The notes under the pieces: generated by a model
Told to the model about the DNA's origin: nothing
Databases searched by the model: none
What the model saw: only the letters and a program-made list of their open reading frames with translations
DNA from: an uncultured Clostridia bacterium
Lineage (GTDB): Bacteria > Bacillota > Clostridia > Christensenellales > CAG-138
Assembly: GCA_937913075.1 (NCBI GenBank)
Contig: CALEPU010000037.1
Location: 1 to 8,144 of the forward strand
DNA length: 8,144 nucleotides
Direction of reading: 5' to 3'
Program-made: the position numbers and the translations under genes
Part shown: positions 1 to 5,863 of the stretch, piece after piece
How the letters are laid out: each line of letters starts with the position of its first letter
Numbering within the stretch: position 1 is the stretch's first letter

Positions 1-5
1 ATTGT

Positions 6-54
6 GCCCAATCCCCAATCCCCAATCCCCAAACCCCAATCCCCAATCCCCAAA
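6..54. repeat. Heptamer tandem repeat (CCCCAAT/CCCCAAA), seven units
   Basis: Seven consecutive 7-bp units are visible: a first unit starting with G instead of C, then CCCCAAT twice, CCCCAAA, CCCCAAT twice, and CCCCAAA. On the minus strand this reads as GGGG runs separated by ATT or TTT, so at least six G4 tracts with 3-nt loops lie 44 nt downstream of the aminotransferase stop. That pattern is able to form a G-quadruplex in single-stranded DNA or in the 3' end of the transcript. Short heptamer repeats of this kind are known from several bacterial lineages. The repeat may continue beyond the left edge of the window. Confidence 0.9.
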
Positions 55-73
55 TTCAATATTTTATATATGA

Positions 74-99
74 AATTATTTAATTAAAATTAAATAATT
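74..99. repeat. A/T-only perfect inverted repeat at the aminotransferase stop codon
   Basis: Two 12-bp arms (74-85 and 88-99) are exact reverse complements with a 2-nt loop. The arms are made only of A and T. The right arm includes two bases of the TAA stop codon (98-100) of the minus-strand aminotransferase gene. It could form a weak hairpin in the transcript, but it has no G-C pairs, so it is not a standard intrinsic terminator. Confidence 0.6.
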
Positions 100-1525
100 A
101 AATTTTATTATTATTAAATTCCTCTAATTCGCTCATTTCAGATAATAAATCATTTATTCTTGGATGGCTTTGATTATATATTTCTATATCATTAATTGAA
201 CTTTCATTATTTGAGCTATTGTTAATAATATCCTTATTATCTTCTAAATTTAATTTTTTATTAATTTCATCAATTTTAAGAATGCCATTAATTAAATCCA
301 AAATTTTTTTATTAAAATCAATCGCCTTGCCGGTTCCGGCAGAATTTTGAATAATTATCGCCGCGTAACCGCTTTTCATTTTTTCAAGCGCGGCTTCAAT
401 ATGCTCTACGGAATACGCATACGAAATTCGCGCGAATCCCTCGCCGCACGCACCGAACGCGGTGCCGGGAACCATGCAGACGTCCTGCTCGGCAAGCAGC
501 CTGTCACAGAATTCCTCGGAGGTAAGACCGGAGACCTTGATGGAGGGGAATACGTAGAACGCGCCCTCGGGCTCGTTGCAGGTCATGCCCATCTCGTTGA
601 AGCCGTCGATTATAACGCGGCGGCGGCGGTCATACTCCTCTATCATGCCGCGCATATCGCGCCAATCGGTCTCAAAGCCCTGACGCAGCGCCGCGATGCC
701 GGCATACTGCGCGGGAGTGGGCGCGGAGAGCATGGTGAGCTGATTGATCTTGGTCATAGCGGCGATTATGGGAGCGGGAGCCGCCGCATAGCCCAGACGC
801 CAGCCGGTCATGCTGAAGGCCTTGGAGAAGCCGTTCAGTACGACGGTGCGCTCGCGCATACCGGGCAGCGAGCAGATGGAAACGTGCTTCTTGCCGCCGT
901 AGGTAAGCTCGGAGTAGATCTCGTCGGCAAGCACGAGGATATCGGTGCCGCGAAGTACGTCAGCTATCGCCTCAAGATCCTCCTTCTCCATTATACCGCC
1001 GGTGGGGTTGTTGGGGAAGGGCAGCAGCAGCGCCTTGGTCTTGGGGGTGATGGCAGCCTTTAAGGCCTCGGCGGTGAGCTTGAACTTATTTTCCTGAGTG
1101 GTGATTACGTTGACGGGTACGCCGCCGGCGAAAATGACGCCGGGATTGTAAGCGACGTAGGTGGGCTCGGGGATGATGACCTCATCGCCGGAGGATACGA
1201 GAGCACGGATAGCAAGGTCGATCGCCTGGCTTGCGCCGACGGTGACGAGGATCTCGCCCTTGGCCTCGTAATGTACGCCGTAACGGTCGTCGAGGTACTT
1301 GCTGATAAGCTCACGCAGCTCGGGCATACCGCTGTTGGAGGAATAAGGTATGCGACCATGGGAAAGACGCTCCAGCGCCTCGCGCCTGATGGCTTCGGGA
1401 GTGGGGAAATCCGGCTCGCCTACGCCGAGGGAGATGGTCTTGTCGGTGAGGATGTCAAAGTACTTGCGGATACCGGAGGGCGGTACGTCCTGAACGGCCT
1501 TGACGATGAGTTTGGTGTAATCCAT
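98..1525 (-). CDS. PLP-dependent class I/II aminotransferase with A+T-rich C-terminal extension
   Basis: This is a cytosolic fold-type I pyridoxal-phosphate aminotransferase of the aspartate/aromatic aminotransferase group; the amino-acid substrate cannot be told from sequence. Visible signatures are GEPDF near residue 36, NNPTG at 172-176, ADEIY at 200-204 (Asp201 contacts the PLP pyridine nitrogen and Tyr204 the phenolic oxygen), SK at 234-235 with Lys235 as the Schiff-base lysine followed by GWRLGY, and Arg366 in FARISYA as the likely carboxylate-binding arginine. Members of the family are usually about 380-400 residues, and the fold is complete near residue 388. The remaining 85 or so residues are rich in Asn, Ile, Lys, Glu and Ser and are encoded by A+T-rich DNA. 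The ATG start has GAAAGGA (1537-1543) 11 nt upstream. The VanW gene ends 105 nt upstream on the same strand with no clear terminator between, so co-transcription is possible. Confidence 0.93.
   Translation of the reverse strand: MDYTKLIVKAVQDVPPSGIRKYFDILTDKTISLGVGEPDFPTPEAIRREALERLSHGRIPYSSNSGMPELRELISKYLDDRYGVHYEAKGEILVTVGASQAIDLAIRALVSSGDEVIIPEPTYVAYNPGVIFAGGVPVNVITTQENKFKLTAEALKAAITPKTKALLLPFPNNPTGGIMEKEDLEAIADVLRGTDILVLADEIYSELTYGGKKHVSICSLPGMRERTVVLNGFSKAFSMTGWRLGYAAAPAPIIAAMTKINQLTMLSAPTPAQYAGIAALRQGFETDWRDMRGMIEEYDRRRRVIIDGFNEMGMTCNEPEGAFYVFPSIKVSGLTSEEFCDRLLAEQDVCMVPGTAFGACGEGFARISYAYSVEHIEAALEKMKSGYAAIIIQNSAGTGKAIDFNKKILDLINGILKIDEINKKLNLEDNKDIINNSSNNESSINDIEIYNQSHPRINDLLSEMSELEEFNNNKI
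101..356 (-). other. A+T-rich in-frame extension segment of the aminotransferase gene
   Basis: Base composition changes sharply near 345-356. To the right the gene is ordinary GC-rich coding DNA; to the left it is mostly A and T down to the heptamer repeat. The segment encodes residues of about 390-475 without a stop. Stops would be frequent in random DNA of this composition, so the frame looks like real coding sequence from an A+T-rich source. At the junction is a 14-bp near-palindrome, TGCCGG-TT-CCGGCA (328-341), encoding part of the SAGTGK stretch. No known domain is recognised. It may be an acquired or fused tail, a rearrangement, or a chimeric assembly join. Confidence 0.6.
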
Positions 1526-1630
1526 TGTTCTGAAGATCCTTTCGTAAAGGTATTTTTAAATATCGGAGCGGGTGCGCAAGGCGCCCGAAGCGTAACGGTG
1601 AAGGAAGCTGCGCCTGTTTCGCGCTCTGTT

Positions 1631-3304
1631 TTACTGCGCGGGGCCGGTGCCCTTTGCGACCTTGCCCCTGACGGGGAAATAATAGTCGGTGTAGAGCAGG
1701 GTGGTTTCGAGAAGCTCGCCGTCCTTGCCGTACTTTTGCAGGTAAGCCTTGGCGGTGTAGCCCTGTCTGGAACGGATCAGCACCTTAGTTGTGCCTGCGG
1801 GGAGCGAATTGTCGTTGACGTACTCCGTAGGCTCGGGCTCTATGACGTCGATGGTCTCGGCGTAGGTCTTGTAGTAGACGCCGTTCTCATGGGGCTTGCC
1901 GAAGATATAGACGTACAGGTTGCGCTGACCCTCGTTGACGTTGGCATAGGAGAATATGAACAGGCTCTCGTCGGAAACGTTCTTCCAGCAGAGATCGGGG
2001 CCGCCGGTATCGACCGTGGAATCGAGCCCTATGGGAACGTAGGAGCTCGGCCAGGAATGGTGCTGACGCGCGGTTATCTTTATCCTGTCCGGGCCGCACT
2101 GGAGAAGCGCGTTGTAAAGCGTGCCCGTCATCTGGCAGATGCCGCCGCCGGGGCTGTCCTCATAGTCGTTGCCGTTTACTATGCCGGGAGCGGGGAGCCA
2201 TCCGCCCGCCTCCGTGCGGGGACCGACGTATTCGTTGAAGGATATCTCCTGCCAGGGCTTTACGGTGCAGGCGTTCATTATATCCGCCGCCTTCTGTATG
2301 TTGCGGCGGCGGTTGAGGTTGCTGCTCTCGAATTCGGTCTTATAGGTGGAAATGAGCACGACCTCTTCCTTCAACTGCTCGATAGTGGTCTCGGGCGCGG
2401 TAAGCTCGAGCTCGGCGGTTATCTCCTTGGTATATTCGCCGTTGTCGATAGCGGCCGTGATATCGTTTACCATGCTCTGCTCATTGAGCGTATAGCCTAT
2501 TTTGCCGGGATTGAAAACGAGGTAGCCCACGGCATAGCCGTTGGGCGCGGTAACGGTATGGACGAAGGTGGATTCGGAATAGACGGAATAGCCCTCGTCG
2601 CTTTCGCTTGCCGTGTAGGTGTTGACGGGCTTGCGCTTGGAAGCCGTTACGTAGGGCTCCGTCGGCTTGGTGTTGACGAACTCCGCTATCCGCGCAACGC
2701 GCTCGGCGATGCTGTTTTCGTTGTACCTATACTCGATGGAATACTCCGCGGGGGTCGCTTTAAGCTCCTGCTGACGGCGGTAATTGGCGGCATAATCGTC
2801 CTTGCTCTCGCGGCCGAGGCGGTACGCTTCGTCCAATATCTCGTTGACGTTGACGGTAAAATCGCAGTCGCTCGCGGAGAGAACCATATTGGCGTTCTCT
2901 ACCTGAAGGGACATATTTACAGCGGAGAGCTTCTCCGTAACGTGCTGAAGAAGCGTCTCCCTCGCCTGCTCGTACGTCATGCCTTTGAGACTTATACCGT
3001 CGACGTAGACGCCCTCGAAATAGGTGCCGTCATCGACGTAGGAATAAGGCTCGCCTTCGATGCAGCCCTCTATACTCTTGCCTCCGGGAACAGCGGTTAC
3101 CGTCTGCCAGTTTTTGGCATTATAGTCGTCAACGGCAAGCTGATGCTCTTTTTTGATGCCGCTGCGCAAAAAAAGCAGGGACGCGCCAAGCACCGCGGCG
3201 ATCACGCCGCAGGCTATAGCCGCACCCGTCATAATACCTCTGCGCCTGCGCTCGCGCTGACGCTGTTTCCTCATCATTTTACGGTACTGAGCACTGTGCT
3301 CCAA
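1631..3304 (-). CDS. Membrane-anchored VanW family protein with peptidoglycan-binding-like and G5-like domains
   Basis: The protein is predicted to be anchored in the membrane with its bulk outside. Numbered from the TTG start, a very basic cytoplasmic N-terminus is followed by one hydrophobic segment (about 23-46). Next come one or two putative peptidoglycan-binding type 4 regions (about 95-180 and 250-305), the VanW domain (about 320-452) and a C-terminal G5-like domain (about 482-550). VanW hallmarks are FNEYVGPRTEAGGW, GGGICQ (386-391), the R-x-HHSWPSSYVP stretch and GLDSTVDTGGPDL. VanW was named from vancomycin-resistance clusters, but most members lie outside them and the biochemical function is unsettled. 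Nothing nearby suggests glycopeptide resistance. An in-frame ATG exists at 3326-3328, but the predicted transcript would start only about 5 nt before it. TTG at 3302-3304 has a GGAGGT site 9 nt upstream and is preferred. The protein is 557 residues (565 from the upstream ATG). Confidence 0.9.
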   Translation of the reverse strand: MEHSAQYRKMMRKQRQRERRRRGIMTGAAIACGVIAAVLGASLLFLRSGIKKEHQLAVDDYNAKNWQTVTAVPGGKSIEGCIEGEPYSYVDDGTYFEGVYVDGISLKGMTYEQARETLLQHVTEKLSAVNMSLQVENANMVLSASDCDFTVNVNEILDEAYRLGRESKDDYAANYRRQQELKATPAEYSIEYRYNENSIAERVARIAEFVNTKPTEPYVTASKRKPVNTYTASESDEGYSVYSESTFVHTVTAPNGYAVGYLVFNPGKIGYTLNEQSMVNDITAAIDNGEYTKEITAELELTAPETTIEQLKEEVVLISTYKTEFESSNLNRRRNIQKAADIMNACTVKPWQEISFNEYVGPRTEAGGWLPAPGIVNGNDYEDSPGGGICQMTGTLYNALLQCGPDRIKITARQHHSWPSSYVPIGLDSTVDTGGPDLCWKNVSDESLFIFSYANVNEGQRNLYVYIFGKPHENGVYYKTYAETIDVIEPEPTEYVNDNSLPAGTTKVLIRSRQGYTAKAYLQKYGKDGELLETTLLYTDYYFPVRGKVAKGTGPAQ

Positions 3305-3313
3305 TTCAACAGG

Positions 3314-3319
3314 ACCTCC
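3314..3319 (-). promoter_or_regulatory. Shine-Dalgarno site GGAGGT that decides the VanW gene start
   Basis: A perfect GGAGGT on the minus strand ends 9 nt before an in-frame TTG codon (3302-3304). The only upstream ATG codons (3326-3328 and 3323-3325) have no Shine-Dalgarno site and lie almost at the predicted transcription start. The site supports TTG initiation. Confidence 0.65.
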
Positions 3320-3339
3320 GCACATCATTATACGGCTAC

Positions 3340-3368
3340 ATTATATCTCTTTATCATGGCAAAGGCAA
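3340..3368 (-). promoter_or_regulatory. Predicted sigma-A promoter for the VanW gene
   Basis: On the minus strand a perfect -10 box TATAAT (3340-3345) lies 17 bp from a -35-like TTGCCT (3363-3368), which matches 4 of 6 consensus bases. Transcription would begin near 3333. That would leave the upstream ATG almost leaderless but place the GGAGGT/TTG pair in a normal leader. Confidence 0.6.
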
Positions 3369-3442
3369 CACCATATCCACAATATAATTTGTAAACATTT
3401 TGTGACCGAAGCCCGTTCTTTTATCGCTTCGCCGAGCATGGG

Positions 3443-3471
3443 TTTACACACGCCGTGCATGATGATATAAT
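3443..3471 (+). promoter_or_regulatory. Predicted sigma-A promoter with extended -10 for the E2-like gene
   Basis: A -35 box TTTACA (3443-3448) and a perfect -10 box TATAAT (3466-3471) are 17 bp apart. TG at 3463-3464 gives an extended -10 (TGnTATAAT). Transcription would start near 3478, inside the inverted repeat that follows, leaving a leader of about 50 nt before the ATG at 3528. Confidence 0.7.
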
Positions 3472-3500
3472 ATAGAAGGTTGGCAACGCTAACCTTCTAT
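3472..3500. promoter_or_regulatory. 29-bp inverted repeat at the transcription start: candidate operator or leader hairpin
   Basis: The arms 3472-3484 and 3488-3500 are complementary over 13 bp, with one position that is a mismatch in DNA and a G-U pair in RNA, around an AAC loop. The repeat abuts the -10 box of the E2-like gene and covers the predicted start point, a common place for a repressor operator. Only TTT follows it, and no plus-strand gene precedes it, so a terminator role is unlikely. If transcription starts at about 3478, only part of the left arm would be in the RNA, which favours an operator. Confidence 0.55.
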
Positions 3501-3527
3501 TTCGGGCTATAAGGAAGAGGTAAAAAT

Positions 3528-4361
3528 ATGAGAGCCGACGGCAAAAAGCTTAAAAACATCAACCCCATGTACGCGGTAGCAGCGCACATCATGGCAAAGC
3601 GCTCCGACGCCTGCAACTCGATAGAGCTCAATATACCCTTGGAGCCAATGCAGAGCTATCTTCGCGAAGTGCGCGCGCGCGGGCATAACATAAGCCATCT
3701 TGCGCTTATTATCGCGGGCTTCCTGCGGACGACCGCCGAATATCCTTTTTTGAACCGCTTTGTAGTCAACAAGACCATATACGCGCGGAACGAATACGCC
3801 GTAGGAATGGTCGTTTTAAAGCCCGGCGAGCTTGACGGCACCATGAACAAGATGTACTTCAATATGGACGACGATATTTTTGCGGTGCAGAAAACGCTCG
3901 ACGAATACGTCGACAGCAACCGCGCCGCAGGCGATACCAACTCTACCGACAGGCTGATCCGAATTCTGCTCGGCATACCCGGGCTTTGCAGGCTGGGCGT
4001 ATGCCTGTTCAAGCTGCTCGACAAATGGGGGCTGCTGCCAAGGTCCATAATCAAGGCAAGCCCCTTTCATACGAGCTTCGTTATTTCAAACCTCGCAAGC
4101 ATTAGGACGAACCACATATTCCATCATATATACGATTTCGGCACCACGAGCATGATACTCACGATGGGAAATTCGCGTGAGGTGCCCAAGAGGGTGAACG
4201 GCGAGATAGTGTTTGAAAAGTGCATGCCCTTCGGTCTCGTAATGGATGAAAGGATATGCTCCGGCAGCTATTATGCGCTTGCCTTCAAGCGTCTCAGCGA
4301 GTATCTCCGCGACCCGCACGCCTTGGAGCTGCCTCCCAAGACAGTCAACGCCGAGATATGA
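3528..4361 (+). CDS. Lipoyl-less 2-oxo acid dehydrogenase E2/CAT-fold acyltransferase-like protein
   Basis: This 277-residue protein resembles the catalytic domain of dihydrolipoamide acyltransferases (E2) and chloramphenicol acetyltransferase. It has no lipoyl domain, no peripheral-subunit-binding domain and no linker. Supporting features are the N-terminal SIELNIPLEP strand region, the FVISNLASI stretch (184-192) followed by HHIYDFGTTSMILTMG (199-214), and the terminal LVMDERICSGSYYALAFKRLSEYLRDP block (237-263). The last block aligns with the E2 motif YDHRIIDG, but the catalytic His is Glu241 and the Asp is Ser245. Classical acyl transfer therefore looks impaired, and a binding or regulatory role is possible. 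Residues 143-172 are rather hydrophobic but not a clear membrane span. The ATG has AAGAGG (3515-3520) 7 nt upstream. E1, E3 and lipoylation genes are absent nearby. The downstream neighbour spoIIID starts 77 nt later. The substrate is unknown. Confidence 0.75.
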   Translation: MRADGKKLKNINPMYAVAAHIMAKRSDACNSIELNIPLEPMQSYLREVRARGHNISHLALIIAGFLRTTAEYPFLNRFVVNKTIYARNEYAVGMVVLKPGELDGTMNKMYFNMDDDIFAVQKTLDEYVDSNRAAGDTNSTDRLIRILLGIPGLCRLGVCLFKLLDKWGLLPRSIIKASPFHTSFVISNLASIRTNHIFHHIYDFGTTSMILTMGNSREVPKRVNGEIVFEKCMPFGLVMDERICSGSYYALAFKRLSEYLRDPHALELPPKTVNAEI

Positions 4362-4397
4362 TAACGGAAAAAACCGAATAATATTCACTCTTTTTAC

Positions 4398-4435
4398 ATA
4401 AGCTCTTACCGATAAACTGAAAGGTAAGGGCTTAT
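4398..4435 (+). promoter_or_regulatory. Leader hairpin covering the spoIIID Shine-Dalgarno site
   Basis: The arms 4398-4410 and 4423-4435 pair over 13 bp with one U-G wobble and a 12-nt loop. The right arm contains AAGGG (4426-4430), the best Shine-Dalgarno candidate, which sits 8 nt before the spoIIID ATG. Folding would hide the ribosome-binding site. There is no U-tract after the stem, so it does not look like a terminator for the preceding gene. An alternative is a DNA operator. Confidence 0.5.
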
Positions 4436-4438
4436 TCA

Positions 4439-4699
4439 ATGGAACCATATATCGAGAACCGCGTGCTCGAGGTCGCGGCTTACATTATAGAAACGGGTGC
4501 GACCGTGCGAAAAGCCGCAAAGGAGTTCGGAGTATCCAAATCGACGGTACACAAGGATATGACGGACAGACTGCGGCATATAAACAGGGCTATGTCGGAG
4601 CAGGTGGCTGCGGTGCTTGAGGTCAACAAGGAAGAGCGGCACCTGCGCGGCGGGTACGCTACGTTTTTAAAGTATAGAAGGCTCGCGGGAGAAGCTTGA
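4439..4699 (+). CDS. spoIIID: Sporulation transcriptional regulator SpoIIID
   Basis: SpoIIID is a small DNA-binding protein of the sporulating mother cell that activates and represses genes of the sigma-E regulon and helps switch to sigma-K. The 86-residue product closely matches the family, which is usually 80-95 residues. It has a helix-turn-helix at about 23-44 with the hallmark FGVSKSTVHKD (30-40), followed by RLRHIN and the basic RHLRGG (67-72) with GGYATFLKY near the C-terminus. The family's C-terminal basic region also contacts DNA. It starts 77 nt after the E2-like gene on the same strand and ends 43 nt from the convergent tsaB. Its presence marks the organism as a spore former or recent descendant of one. 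No secure sigma-E promoter could be assigned in the short upstream gap. Confidence 0.95.
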   Translation: MEPYIENRVLEVAAYIIETGATVRKAAKEFGVSKSTVHKDMTDRLRHINRAMSEQVAAVLEVNKEERHLRGGYATFLKYRRLAGEA

Positions 4700-4742
4700 T
4701 AAAGCTTAAAATCGAGAGGCTTCAATTTTCAGTCTTCATTAT

Positions 4743-5402
4743 CTATCCCTTCATCCGCTCCGCCTGCGATGGGCGAAGGTAGAGAGGAACGGCCTCGGAC
4801 GGACGTACGGCAGAGGTATCGGTGCTATCGGACATTCGTTCGGCGAGCTTGATTTCCCCCGATAGGAGCATGGAATTTGCCTCCTTCAGCACGAGCAATG
4901 CATCGGGCAGCGCCTTGGTGCATACCTCGGCAGCGTCGCCGACGTACTCGGCGCTGTCCTTTGGGTAGCTTGCCAGTATATCATTGATAACGCAGGGACA
5001 GGGCGCAAGGAGCTCCTGCTCTTTATTATATGCCGCGGCATAGCCGTTGCCGTTCCTTGCGTCGAGCAGGGCGACGACCGTACCCTCGCCCTTTGCGGCA
5101 TGCCTGAGAGCTGCGAGAGAGCACACGGGAACAGTGCCGACGCCGAGCGCGAAAGCCATTGCGTTAGCGCAGGAAACGCCGATACGCACTCCTGTAAACG
5201 AGCCGGGACCGATATCGACGGCTATTGCATCGAGCTCGGTTTTTGAAACGCCGGCATTTTTCAGCGCGCTTTCTATAAGCGCCATCAAAGCGGCGGAGTG
5301 GGAGCTGCCGCTCTCATCCGTTTCAAAGCTCAATACAGCTCCGTCCCGCATGACTGCGGCGGAGGGCGACCTTGAAGAGGTCGATATGCCGAGCATCAGC
5401 AT
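4743..5402 (-). CDS. tsaB: tRNA threonylcarbamoyladenosine biosynthesis protein TsaB
   Basis: TsaB is the non-catalytic partner of TsaD in the complex that transfers threonylcarbamoyl to A37 of tRNAs reading ANN codons; TsaE binds the TsaB-TsaD complex. The 219-residue product has the ASKHA-type N-terminal lobe, SHS at 34-36, the diagnostic GPGSFTGVRIG (65-75), and a C-terminal YLRPSQAE stretch. The position near residue 7 that is often Asp in the family (DTS) reads Ser here (ISTS); TsaB does not need kinase-type catalysis, so this may be harmless. The ATG overlaps the tsaE stop by 7 nt and has GGAGG (5413-5417) 10 nt upstream, indicating coupled translation. The rimI and tsaD genes that commonly follow in Firmicutes are not here: the next gene, spoIIID, is convergent. 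Confidence 0.95.
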   Translation of the reverse strand: MLMLGISTSSRSPSAAVMRDGAVLSFETDESGSSHSAALMALIESALKNAGVSKTELDAIAVDIGPGSFTGVRIGVSCANAMAFALGVGTVPVCSLAALRHAAKGEGTVVALLDARNGNGYAAAYNKEQELLAPCPCVINDILASYPKDSAEYVGDAAEVCTKALPDALLVLKEANSMLLSGEIKLAERMSDSTDTSAVRPSEAVPLYLRPSQAERMKG

Positions 5403-5863
5403 GGTAATATTGCCTCCATAAGCTTGATATAGGGCTCGCCGTAAGCCGAGAGCTCGACCCGGCGGGCGCTTTCGCCGCTGCCCGCAAGATGTATTTCAAG
5501 CCTCTCCTCGGGCAGTGCCTCGGGCACGTTTTCGCACCATTCCATTATTATGACCGAGTCGCTTGCCAAATGATCTTCAAAGCCAATCGCCGTCAGCTCA
5601 TCAGCGTCCTCAATACGGTAAGCGTCGAAATGATCGAGCATGAGCCTGCCGTGATGCCTGTGGACGACAGTAAAGGTCGGACTTGAAATATCGTAAATGC
5701 CCAAGGCCTCGGCAGCGCCCTTGACGAGCGTTGTCTTGCCCGCGCCGAGATCGCCGAACATTGCAATGAACGCCTTGGGAAAAAGCGCCTCCCCCAAGGC
5801 ATGACCGAAAAGACGCATATCCTCTGCGGTCTGTACCGTAAATTCTGCCCGCTTACTCTCCAT
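5396..5863 (-). CDS. tsaE: tRNA threonylcarbamoyladenosine biosynthesis ATPase TsaE
   Basis: TsaE is the P-loop ATPase that acts with TsaB and TsaD in t6A37 synthesis, probably resetting the complex after each round. The 155-residue product has the expected length. It shows the Walker A motif GDLGAGKTT (37-45, with Lys43), the SPTFT signature (61-65), HFDAYR (78-83, with Asp80 in the Walker B-like position) and EWCEN (108-112), all typical of the family. It overlaps tgt by 11 nt upstream and tsaB by 7 nt downstream, so it sits inside a translationally coupled tgt-tsaE-tsaB unit. A strong Shine-Dalgarno site is not obvious before its ATG, which fits coupling to tgt. Confidence 0.96.
   Translation of the reverse strand: MESKRAEFTVQTAEDMRLFGHALGEALFPKAFIAMFGDLGAGKTTLVKGAAEALGIYDISSPTFTVVHRHHGRLMLDHFDAYRIEDADELTAIGFEDHLASDSVIIMEWCENVPEALPEERLEIHLAGSGESARRVELSAYGEPYIKLMEAILPC

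Noticed and set aside
347..1063. Open plus-strand frame opposite the aminotransferase
   Set aside because: It lies wholly within the aminotransferase gene on the other strand, and the product resembles no family.
1526..1630. Promoter or terminator between the VanW gene and the aminotransferase gene
   Set aside because: No convincing -35/-10 pair or GC-rich hairpin with a U-tract could be placed on the minus strand.
1631..3304. Glycopeptide resistance function for the VanW protein
   Set aside because: No vanA, vanH, vanX, vanS or vanR-like genes are present, and VanW-domain proteins are widespread outside resistance clusters.
1271..3394. Long open frame on the plus strand opposite the VanW gene
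   Set aside because: It is a shadow of the GC-rich minus-strand genes. Its translation has no recognisable domain, it overlaps two genes with clear family motifs, and it has no suitable start signals.
3472..3500. Iron/manganese regulator (DtxR-type) box, suggested by GGTT...AACC
   Set aside because: The spacing between GGTT and AACC is 9 bp instead of the 5 bp in the DtxR-family consensus, and the flanks do not match.
4379..4404. Sigma-E promoter for spoIIID (TAATATT at 4379-4385, CATAAGCT at 4397-4404)
   Set aside because: The elements resemble the mother-cell consensus, but the spacer is only 11 bp, shorter than expected, so it was not listed as a feature.
4691..4742. Intrinsic terminator between convergent spoIIID and tsaB
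   Set aside because: Only a 6-bp AAGCTT repeat (4692-4697 and 4702-4707) with a short A/T tail is present. The stem is too weak and there is no proper U-tract on either strand.
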